From CAYZMS01 sp964479625 (GTDB taxonomy: Bacteria > Bacteroidota > Bacteroidia > Chitinophagales > Saprospiraceae), in assembly GCA_964479625.1 (NCBI GenBank), contig CAYZMS010000006.1, positions 62,001 through 126,000 on the forward strand: a DNA stretch of 64,000 nucleotides, in the 5' to 3' direction. The notes below the pieces were generated by a model that did no database searches, had not been told where the DNA came from, and saw only the letters and a list, made by a program, of their open reading frames with translations. A program made the position numbers and the translations under genes. Positions 37,384-46,457 of this stretch are shown in pieces; position 1 is the first letter of the stretch, and every line of letters starts with the position of its first letter.

Positions 37384-37455
37384 CAGCCCGTACGGGAATC
37401 GAACCCGTGTTTCAGGAATGAAAATCCTGCGTCCTAACCCCTAGACGAACGGGCC
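37384..37455 (-). tRNA. tRNA-Glu (anticodon UUC), second copy
   Basis: Identical in sequence to the copy 137 bases away, including the TTTGGCC start and the GCA after the acceptor. Both are on the minus strand and this one is transcribed first. The spacers upstream of both copies also align, so the unit arose by tandem duplication. Confidence 0.97.
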
Positions 37456-37924
37456 AAACCTTTTAGATGCTTAATCTTGAATGTTGAGCTTTCAACATGG
37501 AAAATTGAGCATTCCTTTTAAATGGTTTGGCGAAGGTAAAAGTTCCTTAGTGAGGTCCAAAACCTTCGAGTGCTTTCAAAAAACTTTTGAATGTAAAATG
37601 ACATCCTTGGCAACCTGAAAAGCCTCCTTTTTCCAAAAGCGATGCAAATATACGGGGAGCCTAAGACAAAAACAAGGAGCCTCTTCAATTATTTTTCTGC
37701 CTTGCTTAAAATTCGAAAATGAGGAAAGCGGGTATGTCGGAATTAATAAAAACTTCATTTTCGAATGAGCATAGCCCGGTAATTTCCTCCGAAATTACCG
37801 ATTCGGCAGTATGATTAGCCCACTTATTGTTACATTTACCCTAAGCATTGGGATTTTCGAACCGGGCCCTTTCGGCCCTGCTTTCGAAAGACCAAATCAT
37901 TGAACTATTAAAAACAGAAGACCA
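37456..37924. other. Non-coding stretch between tRNA-Glu and gapA
   Basis: It carries the tRNA leader with a small hairpin (ATGTTGA/TCAACAT, 37481-37498) and the gapA 5' region on the other side. TACATTTA (37831-37838) is one base off the Bacteroidota TAnnTTTG box, 87 bases before gapA. A GGGCC-CTTTC-GGCCC hairpin lies near 37863-37880. No open frame is supported. Confidence 0.45.
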
Positions 37925-38929
37925 ATGTCAAAAAAAGTAGCCATTAACGGATTCGGTCGAATCGGCCGACTGACGCTGCGCAATCTGCTCAACCATGACG
38001 ATGTTGAAGTCGTTTTGATCAATGACCTCACAGATAATGCCACCCTGGCCCACCTGTTGAAGTACGACTCTGCTCACGGCGCCTTTGAAGGCACTGTCGA
38101 AGCTACCGATGACGCGCTGGTCATCAACGGTAAAGCCATAAAGGCTACTGCTGAACGTAACCCGGAGGCCTTGCCGCACAAGGACCTGGGGGTGGATATT
38201 GTTTTAGAATGTACCGGAATTTTCCGCAATAAGGAAAAGGCCTCCATGCACCTGACCGCAGGTGCGCAAAAGGTGATCCTCTCCGCTCCTGGAAAAGGGA
38301 GTGGTATTCAAACGATCGTTTTGGGGGTAAATGACCAGGACCTGGATATCAATAATGATGTGTTTTCCAATGCCTCCTGTACTACCAATTGCCTTGCGCC
38401 GGTTTGTAAAGTAATGCTGGAGAACTTCGGTATGCAAATGGGTTCTATGACCACCACCCATGCCTACACCGCTGATCAAAATATTCAGGATGGTCCTCAC
38501 AAGGACTTAAGGCGCGCTCGTGCTGCTGCTTTCAACATCGTACCAACATCCACCGGCGCTGCCGATGCAGTAGGCCTCGTTCTTCCTGCAGTATCCGGAA
38601 TACTGGATGCTATTGCCATACGGGTACCGGTCATTACCGGTTCCATGGTGGAATTGAATGTATTGGTCGATAAGGCGCCGGGGTCCGCTGAAGCCGTGAA
38701 TGTTGCCTTCAAGAAAGCTGCTGAAGGCCCGCTGAAAGGCATTCTGCAATACAGCACCGACCCATTGGTATCCAGTGATATTGTTCGCAATCCTCACTCC
38801 TCCATTTTTGATTCCCTGATGACTTCTGTTCGGGATAATTTTGTAAAAGTGGTGAGCTGGTACGATAATGAAGCCGGTTACTCTGCACGCCTGGCGGATA
38901 TGGCGGTTAAGGTTGCAGGAATGTTATAG
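37925..38929 (+). CDS. gapA: Glyceraldehyde-3-phosphate dehydrogenase, type I
   Basis: A 334-residue glycolytic enzyme oxidising glyceraldehyde 3-phosphate to 1,3-bisphosphoglycerate with NAD+. It starts MSKKVAINGFGRIGRLTLRN (NAD-binding loop GFGRIGR). The catalytic Cys is in SNASCTTNCLAPV, with the following THAYTADQ. The C-terminus has WYDNEAGYSARLAD. Full length for the family. pgk follows 107 bases later on the same strand, with a hairpin between. Confidence 0.97.
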   Translation: MSKKVAINGFGRIGRLTLRNLLNHDDVEVVLINDLTDNATLAHLLKYDSAHGAFEGTVEATDDALVINGKAIKATAERNPEALPHKDLGVDIVLECTGIFRNKEKASMHLTAGAQKVILSAPGKGSGIQTIVLGVNDQDLDINNDVFSNASCTTNCLAPVCKVMLENFGMQMGSMTTTHAYTADQNIQDGPHKDLRRARAAAFNIVPTSTGAADAVGLVLPAVSGILDAIAIRVPVITGSMVELNVLVDKAPGSAEAVNVAFKKAAEGPLKGILQYSTDPLVSSDIVRNPHSSIFDSLMTSVRDNFVKVVSWYDNEAGYSARLADMAVKVAGML

Positions 38930-38967
38930 GGTAGACTCCCAAACAATTAGTGGTCTTTTGGCCCATT

Positions 38968-39004
38968 TTGCTCTCGCCGCTTGATACTCAGGTAGCGGGA
39001 GCAA
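38968..39004 (+). terminator. Hairpin between gapA and pgk
   Basis: The stem TTGCTC (bulge) CCGCT / AGCGG GAGCAA surrounds a 12-base loop and is followed by GTTTTAG. It may act as an attenuator, processing site or weak terminator within a gapA-pgk transcript. Confidence 0.45.
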
Positions 39005-39036
39005 GTTTTAGATTTACCTAAAATCCAAATTCAGGC

Positions 39037-40254
39037 ATGAAAGCGTTTGATTTTAAAGATAAAAAAGTACTCGTACGGGTAGATTTTAATGTCCCCCTGA
39101 ACGAGCAGCATCAAATTACTGATGATACCCGGATGCGGGCAGCCATCCCTACCATCAAACACATTCTGAATCAGAGAGGGGCAGTCATACTGATGTCCCA
39201 TCTTGGCAGGCCTTCAAAAAAGCTCCTGGAGGACGGCAGCATTGATGTCGAAAAATTCACCCTTCAGCATACCGTTGACCACCTGAAAGAATTGCTGGGG
39301 GGAGCCCCTGTACACTTTTGTCCGGAAGTGGTCGGGGAAAAAGCCACCATCATGGCCGACGCCCTGCAAGGCGGCCATGTACTGGTCTTGGAAAACACCC
39401 GCTTCCACCCCGGCGAAAAGAAAGGGGATATTGCTTTGGCTGAAGAACTTTCCAAACTGGCCGATTTTTATGTTAATGATGCCTTTGGATCAGCCCACCG
39501 TGAGCATGCTTCCACAGCTACTGTTGCCCAGTTTTTTGATGCCTCCGAAAAATCCTTCGGCTTCCTAATGCAACGGGAGATCGAAAATGCCAACAAGGTC
39601 CTCAACGACCCCGAACGACCATTGACGGCAATCGTGGGAGGAGCCAAGGTTTCTGATAAGATCCTTTTACTTGAGCGAATAATCGACTTTGTCAATCAAT
39701 TGGTTATCGGGGGCGGTATGGCCTATACCTTTGTTAAGGCTCAGGGTGGTAGCATCGGCAAATCGCTGGTGGAAGAGGATAAACTCGAACTGGCAAAGTC
39801 TTTACTCGAAAAAGCCGCGTCCAAGGGGGTCACCGTTTTGCTTCCGGAAGACAGTATTTGCGCGGATGCCTTCAGCAATGACGCCAATATTGCAACCCAC
39901 CCCTCCAAAGCCATTCCAGATGGCTGGATGGGCCTGGATATTGGCGAAAAGGCCAGAGAGGCTTTTAAAGCGGCCATCCTGGATGCAAAAACTATTTTGT
40001 GGAATGGCCCAATGGGTGTTTTCGAAATGCCTAACTTTGCCAATGGAACCAAGCTGATCGCAGAGGCCGTTGCCGGAGCAACGCGAAAAGGGGCGTTTTC
40101 TCTGGTGGGAGGAGGTGATTCCGTTGCCGCTATCACCCAAATGGAATTGAATGATGACGTAAGTTTCGTCTCCACCGGAGGCGGTGCCATGCTGGAATAC
40201 CTGGAAGGAAAGGAACTTCCCGGCATCAAGGCGCTGAATGGGCTGAATGCTTGA
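39037..40254 (+). CDS. pgk: Phosphoglycerate kinase
   Basis: A 405-residue glycolytic enzyme transferring a phosphate from 1,3-bisphosphoglycerate to ADP. It begins MKAFDFKDKKVLVRVDFNVPLNE (substrate-binding RVDFNVP), then MSHLGRP, ENTRFHPGE, VNDAFGSAHREHAST, AIVGGAKVSDK and the nucleotide loop GGGDSVAAI. Length is that of the family. It pairs with gapA upstream. Confidence 0.97.
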   Translation: MKAFDFKDKKVLVRVDFNVPLNEQHQITDDTRMRAAIPTIKHILNQRGAVILMSHLGRPSKKLLEDGSIDVEKFTLQHTVDHLKELLGGAPVHFCPEVVGEKATIMADALQGGHVLVLENTRFHPGEKKGDIALAEELSKLADFYVNDAFGSAHREHASTATVAQFFDASEKSFGFLMQREIENANKVLNDPERPLTAIVGGAKVSDKILLLERIIDFVNQLVIGGGMAYTFVKAQGGSIGKSLVEEDKLELAKSLLEKAASKGVTVLLPEDSICADAFSNDANIATHPSKAIPDGWMGLDIGEKAREAFKAAILDAKTILWNGPMGVFEMPNFANGTKLIAEAVAGATRKGAFSLVGGGDSVAAITQMELNDDVSFVSTGGGAMLEYLEGKELPGIKALNGLNA

Positions 40255-40293
40255 ATAAGAACTATTCCGGAAAATTTGCGATATTTACCGTTT

Positions 40294-40352
40294 GAGCAGG
40301 CGAGGGGCATTCCTGGACCGTTCTTTCGAGACCAGATGCGCTCCGCCTGCTC
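40294..40352. repeat. Inverted repeat between pgk and the helicase gene
   Basis: GAGCAGGCG (40294-40302) and CGCCTGCTC (40344-40352) form a perfect 9-bp stem with a 41-base loop, in the 125-base spacer before the helicase start. There is no T-run after it, so a structured leader or processing site is as possible as a terminator. Confidence 0.5.
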
Positions 40353-40379
40353 CATTAATCATATAACTATTTTGCTACT

Positions 40380-41633
40380 TTGAAGTTTAAAGAGTTTGGA
40401 TTTGCTCCGCAGTTGAAAGAAGGTTTGGATGCGATGGGGTTCGAAAATGCCACCCCGATACAGGAGCAGGCTATTCCCAGGATCATTGAAGGCAAGGACG
40501 TATTAGCCTGCGCCCAAACGGGTACTGGTAAAACGGCTGCTTTCCTACTGCCCATACTGGACCTTTTGGTCAAAAATCCCAATGACCAAATCTCCGCCCT
40601 TATCCTTGAACCCACCCGAGAATTGGTTTTGCAGGTTGACCACCAATTAGAAGCCTTTTCCTATTTTACCGGAATAAGCTCTATGGCCATATACGGGGGT
40701 CGCGGCGGGCAGGAAATGGAAATGGAAAAAAGAGCTTTGAAAAAAGGGGTAACCGTTATCGTGGCTACCCCCGGTCGCTTGACAGCTCACCTGGATATGG
40801 GGTACGCCAACCTGGAAAACCTGCAGTACCTTATTCTGGACGAAGCCGACCGAATGTTGGACATGGGATTCGCGCCAGCCATCATGAATATTATTCACAA
40901 GTTGCCCCGAAAGCGGCAAAACCTTCTGTTTTCGGCCACTATGCCCTCCGCGATCCGGAAATTTGCCCGCCAGATCATGGTCGACCCCACCGAGATCAAT
41001 ATTGCCGTTTCCAAACCTGCGGAGAATATCATGCAAGGGATCTATGAGGTCCAGGAGGAAGGAAAGATCCCGCTTACGGTCCATCTGCTCAAAGGCCGAA
41101 AGAACCTGCAACGCATCCTTATTTTTGCCTCTACCAAAAAGGCCGTTAAATCCCTGGCCCGCCAATTGGATGCAGAAGGTATGCCAGTTGGAGCAGTGCA
41201 TTCTGACCTTGAGCAGGATGAACGCGAAAAAACCGTACTAAAATTTAAAAATGGTACGGTACAAACCATTGTTGCCACCGATGTGCTTTCCCGTGGTATC
41301 GACATCAGTGGCATTGACCTGGTGATCAATTACGATGTTCCTTCTGACCCGGAGGATTACGTACATCGAATCGGTCGAACCGCCCGGGCTGAGGCCTCAG
41401 GAATAGCGCTTACCTTCGTGAACGGAAAAGATTTTCGCCGATGGAAACGCATTGAGGATGCGCTGGAGATAAATATCCGCCGTATGCCCCTTTCCGACGA
41501 GCTGGAAGCCTATAAGGCTAAGCCCTCCAAGGGTAGAGGTCCCCGCCGAGGGGGCTACTCCCGGAAAAAAGGCAACAACCAGGGTCGCGGGCGTGGCAGC
41601 TCCCGGAAAGGTGACGGACCTTCCAGACGATAA
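40380..41633 (+). CDS. DEAD-box RNA helicase with a basic Gly/Arg tail
   Basis: A 417-residue ATP-dependent RNA helicase. No ATG precedes the conserved start, so TTG at 40380 is the likely start codon. Motifs in order: Q-motif FGFAPQLKEGLDAMGFENATPIQ, Walker A AQTGTGKTA, Ia PTRELVLQ, DEAD (LDEADRMLDMGF), SAT, then the second RecA domain with HSDLEQDER, ATDVLSRGIDI and HRIGRTARA. The last 50 residues are rich in Gly, Arg and Lys (RGPRRGGYSRKKGNNQGRG), an RNA-binding tail. Typical of ribosome-assembly or cold-adaptation helicases (RhlE-like); the exact one is not decided. Confidence 0.93.
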   Translation: MKFKEFGFAPQLKEGLDAMGFENATPIQEQAIPRIIEGKDVLACAQTGTGKTAAFLLPILDLLVKNPNDQISALILEPTRELVLQVDHQLEAFSYFTGISSMAIYGGRGGQEMEMEKRALKKGVTVIVATPGRLTAHLDMGYANLENLQYLILDEADRMLDMGFAPAIMNIIHKLPRKRQNLLFSATMPSAIRKFARQIMVDPTEINIAVSKPAENIMQGIYEVQEEGKIPLTVHLLKGRKNLQRILIFASTKKAVKSLARQLDAEGMPVGAVHSDLEQDEREKTVLKFKNGTVQTIVATDVLSRGIDISGIDLVINYDVPSDPEDYVHRIGRTARAEASGIALTFVNGKDFRRWKRIEDALEINIRRMPLSDELEAYKAKPSKGRGPRRGGYSRKKGNNQGRGRGSSRKGDGPSRR

Positions 41634-41659
41634 GTTTTTGGTAGAATTATCAAGCCCTA

Positions 41660-44600
41660 CTATTCCAAAGCCAGGATCTTCACCTCTACCCTTTGGTTCT
41701 TTCGACGCCCCTCAGGAGTTTCATTGCTGGCGATCGGGTCTCGTTTTCCATAGCCTTTATAAGATACCCGACCAGCGGGTATTCCCCGCTCAATAAGGTA
41801 ATCAGCAACTGCTTTTGCCCGGGCATTGGATAAACGATCACAATAACTATCTGGAGGCAGGCTATTGGTATGCCCGCCGATCTCCACCTTCACCTGAGGG
41901 TTTGTAGCCAGAAAATCGTAAAGCTCATTGAGAACGGGGTCCATTCCGGGGTTCAGGTTCGTGCTATCGGCCTGGAAAGCCAAAGCCTCCATCTGGATGC
42001 GTTTGTCTACCTCTAGTTCCTCCGTTTTCAGGTCCGGAATCAGCCGTTCTTCAATCGTAAATTCAGCCACCGCCTCACAGGAGCGATCATCGCTTACCCT
42101 AACCAGGTGTTCACCCGGAGAGAGTGCCTGAGCCTGAGGCCCCGATTCTCCGTTATCCCATCGTATGGTGTAGGGCTGCGTTCCTCCCTCTATTCTTACT
42201 GAAGCCGCTCCATCATTACCCCCGGATCGCTCCACATTCACCAGCTGTATCTTCAAGGGGTCGGGAGCGTTCAACCGAAACCGGGCTTGGGCGGATTGTC
42301 CACTGACATCTGTAACGGTAAGAGCGTATTGTCCTGCTGAAAGACCTGCCAGGGTTTCTCCCTGGCCCTTGTCATCATTCCATTGATAGGTAAACGGCCC
42401 CTTCCCACCGGCAACCTGGGCCTTCAGTCGGCCAACGGTAAAGGTATCGCAGGAGATCTCTTGATCTACAAGGATATCTACTTCCAGCGGAAGAATATCT
42501 TCGGTGATCGCCACTTCCGCACTGGCCGTACAACCATTCGCATCGGTCACCGTCACGGTATGCAAGCCCGGGGCCAGTTGTTGGGCCTCCGCTCCGCTTT
42601 CATTCGAATCCCATGCATAGGTAAAGGGTCCCGTGCCGCCGGCTACCTGTACCCGGGCCCGGCCATCGGTCCCGTCCGTAGAGGCCGACTGGATCGCCTG
42701 GGTGCTCAGCTCCAGCGCCTGAGGGGCCGGGATCTGTCCCTGGGCCGTTTGGGTGGTTCCCATCGCATCGGTCACGGTCACGCTATACTGCCCCTGCCCC
42801 AACTGCTCTAGTTGGTCGCCGCTGCCGCCGGTACTCCATTCAAAGGTGAAGGGAGCTTTGCCGCCGCCTACCTGGGCCGCCAAGCCTGCCGTGCTTTCCC
42901 CCGCACAGCGGATGCGGCCCACCGTTTCGAGGGTGACCGTGAGGGGAAGAATGTCTTCGGTGATTGCCACTTCCGCACTGGCCGTACAACCATTCGCATC
43001 GGTCACCGTCACGGTATGCANNNNNNNNNNNNNNNNNNNNNNNNNNNNNNNNNNNNNNNNNNNNNNNNNNNNNNNNNNNNNNNNNNNNNNNNNNNNNNNN
43101 NNNNNNNNNNNNNNNNNNNNTCCGCTCCGCTTTCATTCGAATCCCATGCATAGGTAAAGGGTCCCGTGCCGCCGGAGACAATGGCTCTGGCCTGTCCGTC
43201 AGCACTTCCCGTATTTGCTGGTTGAATGGCCTGGGTCTGAAGTCCCAGCATGGGAGGTTGTTTCAACTCGAGGGTTGCTTCTTTCGAACTCCCTGCTACA
43301 TCCGTTACCGTAACGGTAAAGGTTCCGGCTCCCAGCTCACTTAAGGTAATTCCCTTTTCGTTATTGTTCCAGGTATAGGTAAAGGGGGGCTTCCCTCCTC
43401 CTGCTAATACCTTCAGTCCACCGGTGACCGCGCCATGGCATGGGATTCCCGAGATTTGTTGAATTTGGACACTCATTTCCTGTATATCCTCGCCAATAGT
43501 CACTTCTGCCGTAGCGATACAGCCATTGGCATCCGTAACGGTGACCTGATGCAGTCCCGGTTCAAGATCCTCCACCCTTGCTGACCGGGCCTCATTGTTC
43601 CAGCGATAGACATAGGGTTGTTTACCGCCTGCAACAGACACTTCAGCTACTCCACTGGCAGTGTTCACCGCTGCGGGCTGAAGGGCAATCGCCTGCAACT
43701 GCAAGGGTTTTGGGTCTGTCAATTCAATAGGGAGGCTGATCTGGTCTTGATTGGCATCGGTGACAGTAACCGAATACGTTCCTGCAGTAAGGTCCTCCGC
43801 TATTGCCCCTGCTTGGTTTACTCCCCCCCAGGTAAACTGGTAAGGTGGTTTCCCTCCAGCAGGCAGGACCTGCACACGACCACTGGCCGCTCCAGGACAA
43901 CTGATCTGTTGGAGGACTTCTGTTTGGGCAGTTAAAGGCAGCAAGTCTTCTCCAACAATTACATTGGCCGTCCGGATGCAACCGGCTGCATCCGTTACCG
44001 TAACCCGGTGTTCTCCCGGAGGCAATTCGAGGGCTTGCTCCGTGTGTTCCTCACTATCCCAGCGGTAGGTAAAGGGAGCCTTACCCCCTGTTACCTGTAC
44101 CCGGGCCTGCCCCAGCCCTGTTTCCCGATCTGCCGGCGCAATAAGCTGGGCCTGCACCTGCATCTGTTCCAGAGCCGGAATGTCGAAAGCAATATTGACC
44201 CGGTCTCCATTGGCGTCCGTTACCGTCAATTGATAGTTTCCCGGAGCAAGATCATTTATGGTTTCCTCTTCCGCACCGGTACTCCAACGGTAGGTATAAG
44301 GGGGTACTCCACCGCCTACCTTACCGGTCAAGCCAGCAGCTTTATCCTCTGCGCAGGCACTGTAGGCAGTTTGTTCGATCTGCAGGTTAAGGGCTGCGGC
44401 TATGGCTTCGACCTCTACCCTTGCAGTGGCAGTACATCCATTCTGATCGGTTACGGTAACCGTATGACTACCCGAACTCAGGTTTTCAACGGCTGTCGTG
44501 GACTGTCCATTATCCCAGCGATAGGAGTAGGGCTCGCTCCCCCCTTCTGCCGTGACCGTCGCGCCCCCATCTTTCTGCAGGATCGCCTGAGCACTCACTG

Positions 44601-45741
44601 CACCCCCCGGTATTTCCACCTCTGCTACAGCTTGTTCTCCCTCCTGGTCGGTAACCGTAATTTGGTATAAACCCGCTGCCAGTCCTCCCAACTCCATAGA
44701 CTCAATATTCTCTCCGGAGGGGCCGTTAGACCATTCGATATTAAAGGGGGGCCTACCACCTACCATATTGACCGTTACGAGCCCCTGGGGATCGTTTGGG
44801 TCACAATCAGGGCCTTGTTGTAATTCTGCGATCACGTTAAAGGCTGCTTTTTCCTCTATCCAAAAAACGCCCTTGTCTTCCGTCCCGATCCAGATCCGGT
44901 TATCGCCGTCCACGGCCAATTTGCTGGCAAACTGGCTGGTATAATATTCTACAGGGCCGAAAGTCAGGGCCTGTTCACTTAAGGGGTCGTAGCAGGCAAT
45001 AATTTCAGAGGCTAGCCAAAGCCGCCCAAGTTGATCGAATACAATATCCCGAAAATAGCCTTCCGTACTATTACGCGGCATTCGGATAGGCAACCACTCT
45101 CCCGAGCGATTGAGCGGCCCCACCAGATCCCGGGTCATCAACCAGATATCAGAACTGAACCCAGCAATGGCCAGGATGTCAAAATCTCTTTCAAAAATAT
45201 CCCAGGAGCGACCATCGAAGCGAACCGCTCCGGCCTCTGTCCCGAACCATACCCTTCCGACGCTATCCTGGTAGATGGTATTGATATAATTAGACTGAAA
45301 GCGGGAGTTGCCTACGCCGTAGGAACGCTCCAAGCGCAGCGGATCCGTCTTCAATTCATGCGCACCAGATAAGGAGGTGCCCACCCAAAGCGTTTGTCGC
45401 TGCGGATCGAAATGAGCGGCGGTCAGGTAATTGTCACTATTCAGACCGATCAGTTCGTTCAGTTGATCCCAGTTCCAGGTGATCGCTGCATTTCCATCGG
45501 GCATTCGAAGGAGCGACTCCCGGCCACCGGGAGTTTCTACTTTCTGGGAAACTTCCTTGCCCAACACATTGAATACACCGTCGCGGGTGCCCACCCACGC
45601 TTTGTTGTTCTCGTCGATATGAATATTCAGGACAAAAGCCGTGTAGGAAACCGAGCTGCCTCTGACGATTTTCAATTCTCCCTGTCCAGGCAGGGTCATC
45701 GGGAGCACCATCAAACACAGCAGAGGTAGTAACTTTCTCAT
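41660..45741 (-). CDS. Beta-propeller, 12 SprB-like repeats and OmpA C-terminal domain; interrupted by an assembly gap
   Basis: From the ATG at 45739-45741 the protein starts MRKLLPLLCLMVLPMTLPGQ, a signal peptide. Residues about 22-300 hold five two-component-regulator-type propeller repeats (NNKAWVGTRDGVF, GRVWFGTEAGAV, GRLWLASEI, NRIWIGTEDKGVF). From about 300 follow SprB-like repeats with GG.xPFTYxW and VTVTDANGC, eight before the gap and four after, alternating between two types. The last 110 residues are an OmpA-type peptidoglycan-binding domain (QVKVEIGGHTNSLPP, YLIERGIPAGRVSYKGYGKRD, RRKNQRVEV). With 100 N the two halves are out of frame; the true gap is probably short. Likely an envelope protein that spans from a surface or periplasmic sensor-like propeller to the peptidoglycan. 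Confidence 0.85.
42490..43175. repeat. Near-identical DNA copies of one SprB-like repeat flanking the gap
   Basis: The DNA from about 42490-42637 and from about 42950-43175 is almost identical outside the N run (same CGCATCGGTCACC...GTATGCA on the left and TCCGCTCCGC...GTGCCGCCGG on the right). This recent duplication within the gene is the probable cause of the assembly break. Confidence 0.8.
43021..43120. other. Assembly gap of 100 N
   Basis: A round 100-N scaffold gap inside the SprB-repeat region. Its flanks match the intact copy at 42558-42588, where the two flanks are only 23 bases apart. The size is therefore a placeholder. Confidence 0.95.
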
Positions 45742-45912
45742 AAAAGCAGAGTTGTCTATTTTAGGGCCAAGATACAGAAGCTCCGGCTTTCCGTAAAAGC
45801 CCGGTTCGACCAACTAACGTAGAAGCCATAGGCCAAATTATTTTCCTTGCTACCCCGCCTTATTTAAAACTTGAAATTAAAACCGATTTTACCAGTGCCC
45901 TTATGCAAGCTC

Positions 45913-46129
45913 TCAGAAGACCGTTTGTGAGATACTCCTCAAAATTCCTTGGAATGAATCATCTTTCTTGTTCCCAAATAAGTCGCTGGCTTCTCCTTTA
46001 GCCATTAAATCAGATTTGAGTTGCTGAATTTCGGTTTTGACGTCATCGTAATTTATTACGTAGATTAAATCTTTATTCAGATTTTCCGATGATAGTTCGT
46101 CTTTGTCGTACTTATCAAGTAGTGCAAAG
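45913..46129 (-). pseudogene. Fic/DOC-type fragment cut by an IS element
   Basis: The minus-strand frame from the IS junction reads FALLDKYDKDELSSENLNK, then DVKTEIQQLKSDLMAKGEAS, and DLFGNKKDDSFQGILRSISQ, ending in a stop at 45913. This matches the region upstream of the HxFxDGNKR motif in RhuM-Fic/DOC fusion proteins (the xxxFGNxKDDSFxGxLxxIxQTF segment), but neither the N-terminal RhuM domain nor the Fic motif is present. The 5' end is lost at the IS end; the 3' end is truncated by a stop. It is a dead toxin/adenylylation remnant. Confidence 0.65.
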
Positions 46130-46190
46130 TGTAGCCTTCCCCAAAAACAGAACAACTTAAAAAGTGAAAGAATACTAAATTTAAGTTGTT

Positions 46191-46457
46191 ATGAAAAAAT
46201 CAAAATTTACAGAAAGTCAGATCATCAAGTATCTCAAGGAGAACGAAGCTGGTCGGAGTGTATCAGAGCTATGCCGAGAGATCGGTATTTCAGCAAATAC
46301 GCTTCACAATTGGCGTAAGAAATATGGGGGTATGGATACCCAACAGCTTAAACGACTTAAAGAATTGGAAGAGGAGAATCGTCGATTGAAGCGTATGTAT
46401 GCTGATATAGCATTGGATAATCAGATGCTAAAAGATGTATTGTCAAAAAAGTGGTAA
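46191..46457 (+). CDS. IS3-family transposase OrfA
   Basis: An 88-residue protein, MKKSKFTESQIIKYLKENEA..., with a helix-turn-helix (VSELCREIGISANTLHNWRKKYGG) that binds the IS ends and a leucine-zipper-like helix (LKELEEENRRLKRMYADIAL) for multimerisation, ending in LKDVLSKKW as in IS407-group OrfA. The last codons overlap orfB, with a canonical A-AAA-AAG slip site. Confidence 0.95.
   Translation: MKKSKFTESQIIKYLKENEAGRSVSELCREIGISANTLHNWRKKYGGMDTQQLKRLKELEEENRRLKRMYADIALDNQMLKDVLSKKW
46445..46451 (+). promoter_or_regulatory. Likely -1 frameshift site in the IS element
   Basis: A AAA AAG in the orfA frame is the classic slippery heptamer. A -1 shift here joins the end of OrfA to the orfB frame (...SKK-V-V-K-L), giving the OrfAB fusion transposase used by IS3 elements. 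Confidence 0.7.

Noticed and set aside
42400..44800. CRISPR-like or satellite array
   Set aside because: The regularity comes from SprB-like protein repeats in one continuous coding frame; there are no short identical repeats with unique spacers.
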